DNA of 64,000 nucleotides, from NCBI GenBank assembly GCA_003139695.1, contig PLJM01000006.1:1-64000 (forward strand). The letters are read 5' to 3'. Positions within the stretch are counted from its first letter, which is position 1; the number at the start of each line of letters is the position of its first letter. Both the position numbers and the translations under genes were made by a program. The notes beneath the pieces were generated by a model. That model saw only the letters and a program-made list of their open reading frames with translations, was not told the DNA's origin and searched no databases. The DNA is from Candidatus Dormiibacterota bacterium (lineage in GTDB: Bacteria; Chloroflexota; Dormibacteria; Dormibacterales; Dormibacteraceae). Shown here piece by piece: positions 1 to 7,315 of the stretch.

Positions 1-134
1 CGGAGCTAACCGGATAGGCAGATCCGACGCTTATCGTAAGCATTTTGGTCGGCGCCAGTAATGCACCTCTACGGTGGCGCACGCCTGCGCTCAGTCTGAC
101 TATTGATGAGGTCGCCTGGCCAAATGCTAGCGGG

Positions 135-1541
135 TCATGTTCTCTCATGTGGCGGTTTGTTGTCCCAATCTGCGCTTGGGCTGACGACCAAAACATCGGA
201 AGTCCACGCCCACTGCACGCGGCGCAGTCGATAGCTGGGCCGATGGTGCAGGTAGTGCCAGGACCCCAGACGGCAAATCCAGTTCTCAGCCCCATGCAAG
301 AGATGCGGTTCGGTGTCGGTTTTGATTCCGTGTTTACCTTTAAGCGGGTTCTTGACGACAAGTCCAACCACCCAGTCCCGCTCGCCGGCCTTCTCGCGAG
401 GGTCGTGATGAACAATCTTGGCGGCTGGTCGAAGGGGCACGCTCGCGTGCACAAACCCACCCTCGATCGAGTCTCGAGACCGGGGGCGAAAGTAAGTTTC
501 TTGCGTGACCCCGAATCTTGAGTTGATCTGCTGGAAGGGCCGGGTGTCCATAGGTACCCCGGAGAGCTGAAAGGATGCGTCGCAGGATGAGATTCGGGTT
601 GGTCGATTGCCGACCTCAATATCGGCCTTGATCGTGTAGAAGCCTAGGTCGCAGAAGTCGTGATAGCAAAGCACCTCTGTATGGTGGGGGCGTTCCAACG
701 ACGCGTACCTATCCCGTCTCTCTTTTAGCGCGCGAACCAGGCTTCGTGCTCCAAAGCCGTGCCACGTCAACCCCGCCTGTTCGAGTGCCCATTGGCCTTT
801 GGTGGTAACCCAGTCCACCTGCGCCATGTATCTAAGTAAGTCGATGAATTCCGCCTCTGTCCGCAGCGGCAGCGATACGTCGTAGGTCACTCCCGCGCCC
901 GATGCCGTGACCCAGTCGATATCAAAGGTCTCTAGCGCGAAAACGGCATGTTCGTAGTGGCCTTTGAGTGCCAAGTAGGGGGCCGTGACGCCGTCCTTGA
1001 GCACGAAGTTAATTGAGCTGTCCGGCAACCTTCCGCGACTCGCCTTCGACTTCGGGGTTGCCCTAGTAGCAAACGCACGACCTTCGAGCAAAAGTAGGTC
1101 ACGCTTGGCGAGAACCAAGCGCTCGATGTCCTCATCGTAATGAAGGCACTCGATGAATTCTTCCCGCGTGATTAGCAGGATCGGCTGCTTCCGTTTGAGT
1201 TCGACCTCGTTTATCACGGTGTCGGAGTATGGCGCCATGCTGATGAATACTCCGACCGCAACTCCAGCGGTGCGCTTGAGGCGGTCGCGGAGTGAAACAA
1301 GATCATCGACGTTAGTCGCCGATCCTTGCCATTTCGTCTCGACTACGTAGACGTCCTGACCCTTTCGGGCTACTAGGTCGGTCTGTCTGGGCCAAGCGGC
1401 CTTGGAGTTTAGCCGTACGTCGAAGTGCCTCTTCCTGAAGAGCTGGCCTACGAAATCCTGCAACTTGTAGCCACGCCCCTGCGGGTCCCTAATCCTCCGA
1501 AGACGGTTGAATTGGTCAACAAGTGGGTGCAGCCGATGCAT
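135..1541 (-). CDS. Mrr-type restriction endonuclease-like protein
   Basis: 468 residues from an ATG. The N-terminal third carries a PD-(D/E)XK nuclease core of the kind found in Mrr and type IV restriction enzymes: Asp55 in QTDLVARKG, then VVETKW with Glu68 and Lys70 as the metal-binding pair. The following strand/helix segment (VDDLVSLRDRLKRTAGVAVGVFIS) also fits the Mrr_cat fold. The C-terminal 300 residues match nothing I recognise and may be the target-recognition part. No methyltransferase is adjacent, so a modification-dependent or standalone nuclease is likelier than a classical R-M enzyme. It is the outermost gene of the defence-type island here. The nuclease fold is well supported; target and partners are unknown. 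Confidence 0.75.
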   Translation of the reverse strand: MHRLHPLVDQFNRLRRIRDPQGRGYKLQDFVGQLFRKRHFDVRLNSKAAWPRQTDLVARKGQDVYVVETKWQGSATNVDDLVSLRDRLKRTAGVAVGVFISMAPYSDTVINEVELKRKQPILLITREEFIECLHYDEDIERLVLAKRDLLLLEGRAFATRATPKSKASRGRLPDSSINFVLKDGVTAPYLALKGHYEHAVFALETFDIDWVTASGAGVTYDVSLPLRTEAEFIDLLRYMAQVDWVTTKGQWALEQAGLTWHGFGARSLVRALKERRDRYASLERPHHTEVLCYHDFCDLGFYTIKADIEVGNRPTRISSCDASFQLSGVPMDTRPFQQINSRFGVTQETYFRPRSRDSIEGGFVHASVPLRPAAKIVHHDPREKAGERDWVVGLVVKNPLKGKHGIKTDTEPHLLHGAENWICRLGSWHYLHHRPSYRLRRVQWAWTSDVLVVSPSADWDNKPPHERT

Positions 1542-1834
1542 GAGCTAACAGCTCATTGTCTGCGATCGGAGGCCACACCGCTGGCCTACCAAAATGGTGC
1601 TTCGGGGCGACGAGCTTTTGAAGAGCGGCGGTTGCGCGTGTTGGGCTACCTGCAAGCGACTGGCGGGTAATGCTGTTACGCCGCTAACGATAGGGTTCGA
1701 TTATCAGTAGCTATTCCAGCCTGCGCAGCTCGACAGAGAGTTTCTGTATCGCTGGATCACCCACACAAGTTGAATGCGAAACGACACCTCGCGGCAACCG
1801 CCGAATCCGATCCCGCGTACGCCTCGTAGTTTGC

Positions 1835-2386
1835 TTACTCTCCGCGGAGTCGCTTGGCGAACGCCGGTGCTCCTGCCTTCTCCAGCATCGCAATCAGTTC
1901 CTCCCGAGAAACCGGAGGTCGCTTCAACGCTGCCGCCTGCTCGCCTACTATCCGCTGCACGGCGGCCGGACCGAGGTCATATAGGGACACCAGGAAGTCG
2001 TCGGGATGGATGACGTCGATGCCATGGGGTTCGCAGGACTCCGCCGGGAAGTGTTTGAGATTTGCGGTCACTACCGCATCCGCTCCCCGCCCCACTGCGG
2101 CGGCCAGGACATGGCGATCGCCCTCGTCGTTTGTCATCGCAGGCTCGAGCCGAGCAATGACCCCCTCCGACACCATGCCGGCTTCGAAGGTGCGCCGCAT
2201 GGCGTCCACGCGATGGGCGGCTTGCTGGGCGCTGGCGCCGTTCTCCTTCATCACTCGCTCCAGGTCCTTCAGGATTCGCTCGCTCCAGAAGAGGTCGTAC
2301 AGCTCCCGCTCCGCCAGCCGCATGAGGATGTCAGCGATCGACAGCGGGTACAAGACGCAGGTGTCCAGCACGACCCCAAAGGCCAC
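1835..2386 (-). CDS. PIN-domain toxin (VapC-like ribonuclease)
   Basis: 183 residues. The opening VVLDTCVLYP places Asp8 of the PIN active site at the end of the first strand, and acidic residues Asp87/Asp90 in NDEGDRHVLAAAV followed by VVTANLKHFP match the second half of the metal site. PIN toxins cleave RNA, often tRNA or rRNA. The protein is longer than typical VapC (about 130 aa), with an extra C-terminal helical tail (about residues 130-183) as in the larger PIN group. It starts 36 bases downstream of an HTH antitoxin gene on the same strand, the usual antitoxin-first order. A toxin-antitoxin role is inferred from fold and pairing. Confidence 0.8.
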   Translation of the reverse strand: MAFGVVLDTCVLYPLSIADILMRLAERELYDLFWSERILKDLERVMKENGASAQQAAHRVDAMRRTFEAGMVSEGVIARLEPAMTNDEGDRHVLAAAVGRGADAVVTANLKHFPAESCEPHGIDVIHPDDFLVSLYDLGPAAVQRIVGEQAAALKRPPVSREELIAMLEKAGAPAFAKRLRGE

Positions 2387-2422
2387 GGGGCCGAGGATAT
2401 ACGACCTAGTGGTAGTTCTCGG

Positions 2423-2878
2423 TTAGCGATATCCGCCTGGAAGAGCCTGCGCCGCTTGCGTCATCTCGTCCAGGAGCTGTCGGCGGTCCTTGGCACGCCG
2501 TTCCCGGTATGCCATGACGTCCGTGAACCTCACCCGACGATGGGTCCCCACCTTCTCAAAGGGGATCTCCTTCCCTAGTAGGTTGCGCACTAAGAAGGGG
2601 CGCGACACATGCAGCAGGTCCGCCGCCTGTTTGGTTGTCAACTCCTTCCCTTGGGGCACCAGGTGTACGGACAACCCTCGGCTCATCCCCTCCACGACAA
2701 AACGCAAGGCGTGAAAGGCTGATTCCGGGAGGAGGATCTCCTCCCCGTTCGGTCCAATAAGGCGCGCAGGCTGACGTCGGTTCAGAATCTCCGTGAGCCG
2801 TTCGTCGAGAGTACGCAGCCCTGCCTCCTCCCCTTCCTTGGGAGCTACGACCGTCTCTGGAGCCATCGCTGTTGCCAT
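2423..2878 (-). CDS. HTH (excisionase-type) antitoxin for the PIN toxin
   Basis: 151 residues. The C-terminal half contains a MerR/excisionase-like winged helix (about 83-130): TTKQAADLLHVSRPFLVRNLL followed by the wing GTHRRVRFTDVMAYRE. The N-terminal half (ILNRRQPARLIGPNGEEILLPESAFHALRFVV) resembles the Phd-like segment of antitoxins paired with PIN proteins. The start ATG lies 9 bases after a strong AAGGAGG ribosome-binding site (2888-2894). It sits directly upstream of the PIN gene, so it probably binds the toxin and represses its own promoter at the direct repeats at 2917-2932. Confidence 0.8.
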   Translation of the reverse strand: MATAMAPETVVAPKEGEEAGLRTLDERLTEILNRRQPARLIGPNGEEILLPESAFHALRFVVEGMSRGLSVHLVPQGKELTTKQAADLLHVSRPFLVRNLLGKEIPFEKVGTHRRVRFTDVMAYRERRAKDRRQLLDEMTQAAQALPGGYR

Positions 2879-2887
2879 CTTGCATAG

Positions 2888-2935
2888 CCTCCTTGCTGGG
2901 GGAGCATTTTACCCCGCTAAGTGGTCTAAGTGCAA
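2888..2935 (-). promoter_or_regulatory. Promoter, operator repeats and RBS of the PIN toxin-antitoxin operon
   Basis: Reading the minus strand: a -35 TTGCAC (2930-2935), an 18-base spacer and a -10 TAAAAT (2906-2911), then AAGGAGG (2888-2894) nine bases before the antitoxin ATG. Two direct copies of CTAAGTG (plus-strand reading, 2917-2923 and 2926-2932; 9-bp pitch) fill the spacer and touch the -35. That is where an autorepressing antitoxin would bind. The promoter match is direct; operator function is inferred. Confidence 0.6.
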
Positions 2936-3081
2936 TATATGAAATATCTTGCGAGCCCCTTTGCTACTCAGATTGATATCGATAGGGGGTAATTATCGAG
3001 AGCAACCGGTTGCCGAGGCCGTTCAAGAAACGCTGTAAGCCGGGCTCCGGGCCGGGAGGAACTCCACGAGTAATGACTTCG

Positions 3082-4578
3082 TCAGATTGACGATTTGTCC
3101 TCGGGTGCTTCATCGAGACGCCCGGTCGTCACGTAGTGGCCCTCTCGGTCATCGGCATTAGCGATCTGCACCCAGAACCATCGCTCGATTGTCGGAACGT
3201 CCAGATGACCGGGCACTATGGCTTGGATCTGCACAAATACTCTTTCGTCCGTCTGCCCAATTTCCGGATTGTGCTCTTCGCCTGCGACGTAGAGGAGCGG
3301 AGGAAAGAGCGGGGCTCCGGTTCCACTTCCGTCAGCTCTGTCCACCCAACTAAGGGCGCCCAAGACTCCAACCGTTTCTCCCCCAGAATGAAGCCGTGTG
3401 AGCGAAGGTGGAGCTGAAAGGCTAGACCACGGCAACAGCAACGGTAGCTGCGGCGAAAACTTAGCCTCCCGCGCATCGTCGCCGAGCAAGACCTTCGTTA
3501 CGCGCACCTCTGGGGTGATCCCGCCACCTCCGTCGTTCCAGAAGCGCAGTCGGAAGTACGCCGAGTGATGGCGTGTTGCCGTGTCCGTGGCAAGGTGATC
3601 GTCCATTCGCAATATGGGAGGATCTTCGGCTGCTTCGCGGACGGGCGCGGCCGACAGCACTTCGAGCTGCACCTTGATCTGGAATTCACGTCCATCGGCC
3701 CAAGCCGTCGGCTGTGCATAGCGGTGAGACCGGGCGTCAAATGTTCCTGTCCAGCCAAAACCGCCGGCGATGTTGATCACCAGATGAGACCCCATCCTTC
3801 GGATGACGATTGCAATTTCTTCGTCGTGGTAGCCAGGCCAGATGAGGGCGCCTTTGCCGCGAGCCAACTCGTCGTAATAAGTGAAGGCAAGGTCGTCGGA
3901 GTCTTGCTCTTTCTGTATGTGCCACAGCGGGTATCCGGGTGCGTAGCGTTCGGAGGAGAACTCATCGCTTCTGGAAAACTTGAGTCCGAATCTCCACTGG
4001 TTGCCACGCAGCGGTTTTACCCGCAGACGTACCTCGCTCTGCTTATCGAAGTCAATCTCCGGTCCGACGGCATCCTCGACGGCGAAGGCCCGCTCCCATT
4101 TCGCCAAACCCTTAGTGGTTGCGTCTGACAGCACTGCCGAACCCGCAGCGACTATCGCGAGTGCGTTTAGAACGATGGCGATTGCCAGCAGCAACGCCGG
4201 AATGATCGCATCGCCGACCCGTCCTAATTGGACTGCCCGAAAGAACACTGGCGACGCGGCCATCGCAATCCCGAAACCAACCCCACCCAGCGCGACTCGA
4301 CCCCGGCGTGTCGCCAGAGCGAGCCGACCAACGTTGACAATTGCTTCGCGTATCGATTCCCCGCGTGCGCGAGCTTCGCGAAATGCCCACCGAAGCCACG
4401 ACCTGCCGCAAAAGAGCCCGGCGCCGAGAAGCGCGACAACTAGGGCAACAGCGACGATCACGACTAACACGTGTGCCTCTGGAAACGCGAACCAAAGAGA
4501 GGCTCCGCTGTAGACGAGAGCCCCTGCCACCAAGAGAGCCCCTGCTACTACCCAGAATCCCGTCGCACGAATGCCCAT
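3082..4578 (-). CDS. Membrane protein of unknown function
   Basis: 498 residues, not recognised. The first 150 residues hold four hydrophobic helices (about 7-29, 34-58, 96-115 and 121-148) with basic loops between helices 2 and 3, so a membrane-anchored N-terminus. The remaining 340 residues are soluble, rich in Trp and charged residues, and look beta-rich (LVINIAGGFGWTGTFDARS, FRLRFWNDGGGGITPEVRVTK), possibly a carbohydrate-binding-like or interaction fold. It is single-gene, between the toxin-antitoxin pair and the 4.6-4.9 kb intergenic stretch. The reading frame is long and uninterrupted, so it is probably real. Confidence 0.65.
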   Translation of the reverse strand: MGIRATGFWVVAGALLVAGALVYSGASLWFAFPEAHVLVVIVAVALVVALLGAGLFCGRSWLRWAFREARARGESIREAIVNVGRLALATRRGRVALGGVGFGIAMAASPVFFRAVQLGRVGDAIIPALLLAIAIVLNALAIVAAGSAVLSDATTKGLAKWERAFAVEDAVGPEIDFDKQSEVRLRVKPLRGNQWRFGLKFSRSDEFSSERYAPGYPLWHIQKEQDSDDLAFTYYDELARGKGALIWPGYHDEEIAIVIRRMGSHLVINIAGGFGWTGTFDARSHRYAQPTAWADGREFQIKVQLEVLSAAPVREAAEDPPILRMDDHLATDTATRHHSAYFRLRFWNDGGGGITPEVRVTKVLLGDDAREAKFSPQLPLLLPWSSLSAPPSLTRLHSGGETVGVLGALSWVDRADGSGTGAPLFPPLLYVAGEEHNPEIGQTDERVFVQIQAIVPGHLDVPTIERWFWVQIANADDREGHYVTTGRLDEAPEDKSSI

Positions 4579-4949
4579 TGAAGCGCAACGATACCCGTCG
4601 AACTCTCAAGTCCGAAAGCCGATCACTCGTCCCCGTCAGAGTCAGTCGACCCAGGCAGTCGGCGCCAAGGCGAGCTGCGCACTAAAAGGAGCTAATTTTC
4701 CGAGCCCTCCGCCTTCGAATTCAGGGCTCCATCTATCCAAAAGCTAGCTAGCTGGGTCGAGGTGCGGAGTGTAAGCCGGGTTCTGTATCGGCGAGATGGC
4801 CGCATCCATTCTGAATGCAAGACGACCCCCACCGACACCCCACGATTGAGGTGGCTGCGTACTAAACACGTACTGGTACGCGGGACTTACAGTCCCCGCA
4901 GGGTCAATTTGTGGCACCCGGCGTCATCTTGGCTGCGTACCCTGGGGAT
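4579..4949. other. Gene-free stretch of 371 bases with an RNase P RNA-like segment
   Basis: No convincing protein gene lies between the divergent starts of the membrane-protein gene and the small plus-strand gene. The middle holds a match to the conserved 3' end of RNase P RNA (separate entry). Promoters for both flanking genes should be here, but I see no clear -35/-10 pair. Confidence 0.5.
4771..4812 (-). ncRNA. RNase P RNA 3'-end-like fragment
   Basis: On the minus strand 4771-4786 reads ACAGAACCCGGCTTAC, identical to the near-universal 3' conserved block of bacterial RNase P RNA. Just upstream (4793-4812) GAATGGATGCGGCCATC resembles the usual AGATGGATGGCCGCC that precedes that block. The other signature blocks (GAGGAAAGTCC, the AGGGTGAAA/GGTAAGAGCGCACC region) are not found within the next 400 bases, where a protein gene sits instead. 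I read this as a 3' fragment or recombination remnant of rnpB, not a working gene. Confidence 0.35.
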
Positions 4950-5384
4950 ATGACAAAGTCAAAGGACGTCAGAGCCACATTCAGCAAGGTTCCCGACAAA
5001 ACGTCACTCAGTGTCTTCGTTGTCCTAGCGATTGAAGGGGTTGGAGACGAGCCTTCATTCGGGCGCAGCCGGCTGGAGGGTGCTGCGGAGCAACACGGCC
5101 GCGCCGCAGTGCGCGAATTGCTCGAATATCTCAAAGCACTCCCTAGTCAGGCCAAGTGCTACACCGCCGAGGAGTTCGTCTTGGGCTACGTGCCGCGGGC
5201 CGGGGCCACTCCCGCCGACTTAGACGCCTGGGAGGATCTTCTCTCGAGAACATTTGCGCTCATGCTTGCAGATGCCAACGTAGATTGGTTCGACTTCGGC
5301 AAACGACTAATCGGCTTAATTCGGACGGCTTCCGACTTCGCAAGCCCCCGCTTGCGCGCTTGGGGATTGGGAGACGAATGCTAA
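4950..5384 (+). CDS. Hypothetical protein
   Basis: 144 residues from ATG 4950 (a GTG at 4911 would add 13). Not recognised. The composition is that of a real soluble, mostly helical protein (AAVRELLEYLKALPSQ, LDAWEDLLSRTFALMLADANVDWFDFGKRLIGLI), with no membrane segment or known motif. It runs against the DUF4062 gene (51 bases between their stops). The frame is open with sensible codon use, but the start is uncertain. Confidence 0.5.
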   Translation: MTKSKDVRATFSKVPDKTSLSVFVVLAIEGVGDEPSFGRSRLEGAAEQHGRAAVRELLEYLKALPSQAKCYTAEEFVLGYVPRAGATPADLDAWEDLLSRTFALMLADANVDWFDFGKRLIGLIRTASDFASPRLRAWGLGDEC

Positions 5385-5435
5385 ACCTCCCGAACTTGGC
5401 GAAAAGTCCTGCTGGCTCTGCTGTAAGCCCAGTTT

Positions 5436-6536
5436 CTAGGCTTGCGCCCGGAAAGCTTGGAGTAGGCGGACCGCAAGCTCGCGCGAGATATCGGTCGCGA
5501 CCCGCCTGAGTTCCGAAGCTGGGGCAGCCACCTCGGCGGCAAGTCGAATACTTCCTCGCCCAGTCATGGCGAAGCTGGAGAAGCTGGCTGTCGTACGCCG
5601 GCCGAGTTCGTGGGTGTCGCCCTCGACCGCCATCCCCACGGGGTCTAAGGCAGCGGTGACCGCGACGGTGGACTGGGACATGAGCACGGTGGCGCCGACG
5701 CGGATCAGCTCGGCAATCTCCGTAGTCAGAGAGTCTGCCGAAATGATCGTGCCCAAATTGTCGCTTCGAAGCTGACGCCAGATGCTTACCACTCCCGAAC
5801 GCGACAATCGGACGCCAGTTTGTGAGGCATTCCGGCCCAGGGCTACAGCCCAAACGAACTCGGTATCCGCCCCAAACGTCAACGCCTGGTCATCGGAAAA
5901 CAGCCCAGTAGTTCGACCCATCCCGGCCAGCTTGTGACGACCCTCCTCAAGCACTGAAGCCGCCAGCCTCGAACCTCCGACGGGGACTATGTGGACCTCG
6001 AGCGTCGTGGATTGACCGGCCCTGCCCGGCAGCGACCGGCCAGCCTCACCCAGCCAGGGAATCGGTGGCGACTGATCGAGCCGCTGCAGCGTGACTTGGG
6101 ATGGAGCCTCCGTGAGACCCTTGATTGCGGCCGTAACCTTCGGCAGTAGGTCTGCAGCCGAGGAAAAAGCACTCCTAAACCGACCGGCCTCGTAGTTCTC
6201 AACCCGCTGAGCGAACGCTGCCTGGTCGGCGTCCATTACTACCAGCGCCTTCCGCATGACGATGACTGGGAGGTCCCTCGCCACGGCGGCATTGAACTCC
6301 TCCTCAGTGGGCGCCAATCCTGTGTCAGGCGTGCGGTCGCCGTAATGCTCGCCGAGGAGAAGGAGGTAAGCGTCTGCAGCAGCAACCGCGTCGAGGCACG
6401 CCTTCCGGGGAGGCACCGGGAGGGCGGTGAAGTCCTCGAAGCGCGAGGGCCGGTGGCCAAGCGCAGTGATCATCGCGGCAACAGCATCGCGCTCGTCCGC
6501 GAGCCCCCGCCGCACCGACGAAATGAAGATGACCAT
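5436..6536 (-). CDS. DUF4062 domain protein
   Basis: Read from ATG 6536 (366 residues); an upstream in-frame extension of 49 residues is rich in Arg/Cys and unlike the family, so the start is placed where the domain begins. The first 90 residues match DUF4062: MVIFISSVRRGLADERDAV, then RFEDFTALPVPPRKACLDAV and YLLLLGEHYG, then PTEEEFNAA. This domain has a TIR-like alpha/beta fold and is often fused to NTPase, effector or defence modules. The C-terminal half (about 150-366) is not recognised but looks like a compact alpha/beta domain. The location among nucleases and helicases suggests a defence or conflict role (inference). Confidence 0.75.
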   Translation of the reverse strand: MVIFISSVRRGLADERDAVAAMITALGHRPSRFEDFTALPVPPRKACLDAVAAADAYLLLLGEHYGDRTPDTGLAPTEEEFNAAVARDLPVIVMRKALVVMDADQAAFAQRVENYEAGRFRSAFSSAADLLPKVTAAIKGLTEAPSQVTLQRLDQSPPIPWLGEAGRSLPGRAGQSTTLEVHIVPVGGSRLAASVLEEGRHKLAGMGRTTGLFSDDQALTFGADTEFVWAVALGRNASQTGVRLSRSGVVSIWRQLRSDNLGTIISADSLTTEIAELIRVGATVLMSQSTVAVTAALDPVGMAVEGDTHELGRRTTASFSSFAMTGRGSIRLAAEVAAPASELRRVATDISRELAVRLLQAFRAQA

Positions 6537-6612
6537 CGCGTATCGGTTTAGGTGCCGCCAAACAGAATCCAGCGACGCCCCGACATGAGCGCATCTCGCA
6601 TGCCGGCCCCCA

Positions 6613-6795
6613 TCACGCTTCCGCTTGAGTTGCTTCCGCGAGTTTGATCTCAATCCGGGGCACTCTCGCGCCATGCTCAGCAAAAGAAGCCATACCGTTT
6701 ATCCAAGCGACTACGGCCGGTGGAAGATCGAACCTCTCCGTCCCGAGTTCCTGCTCCCAGAGGGGCATCGATTCAATCCACATCTGAATTCTCAT
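6613..6795 (-). CDS. Small hypothetical protein
   Basis: 60 residues from ATG 6795. Not recognised; contains a plausible amphipathic pattern (LPPAVVAWINGMASFAEHGARV). Same strand as the DUF4062 gene downstream, with no clear Shine-Dalgarno sequence. Protein-like composition is the only support, so it may be spurious or the tail of a decayed gene. Confidence 0.3.
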   Translation of the reverse strand: MRIQMWIESMPLWEQELGTERFDLPPAVVAWINGMASFAEHGARVPRIEIKLAEATQAEA

Positions 6796-6895
6796 GACGT
6801 TTTTGTGTATACAGCCGGAGAACGATGGTCGCAACGAAGATGCGACGGCCTCGACGGCCCGCTCCTAACATACGCCAGAGGTATCGCATTTGACC

Positions 6896-7171
6896 TTAAG
6901 GTTGACTGAAGGACCGCCCCGCTAGGCGCAAAGTCAGGAGTCCTCGCTTGCCCCGAGTTTCATCTGACCGGACGGAATAGTAAATGAGGACACGATTGAT
7001 TCCTTCTGCAACTTTCAGCCGGATGTTGTGCGGCTCGACAACGTCCGGATGTAAGTGGTCCGCCTCGGTCATGAGACGAAATGGGCCCCCCACATCTCGG
7101 CGGGCCGTCCAAGTAGTTGCGGCAGTGATGGCCTCGACTCCAAGAGGTTGCAAGACGTAATTCCAAAGCAA
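6896..7171 (-). CDS. Small hypothetical protein
   Basis: 91 residues from a TTG (an in-frame ATG lies 33 codons in). Not recognised. The central part (EPHNIRLKVAEGINRVLIYYS) has the alternating pattern of a beta-rich protein. It sits downstream of the large helicase gene on the same strand, 144 bases after its stop. Moderate support from composition only. Confidence 0.35.
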   Translation of the reverse strand: MLWNYVLQPLGVEAITAATTWTARRDVGGPFRLMTEADHLHPDVVEPHNIRLKVAEGINRVLIYYSVRSDETRGKRGLLTLRLAGRSFSQP

Positions 7172-7315
7172 GTTATGCGCACTCAGATCACCGGCATTGT
7201 GGTCTCGATTCGCACGTTAATAATCACGAAGCCGTCTAACGGCGGACTACCTGTAGCCTCCAAGACGTCGACAAGGACAGGTTGCGAAACCGTTACCTCG
7301 ACGGGCCGCCTTCCT

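Noticed and set aside
2006-2578. 190-codon plus-strand frame across the toxin-antitoxin genes
   Set aside because: Antisense to the PIN and HTH genes, His/Arg-rich and without any family features.
4760-5150. Full-length rnpB on the minus strand
   Set aside because: Only the 3' conserved block and weak neighbouring similarity are present; the other conserved blocks are missing and a protein gene occupies the space.
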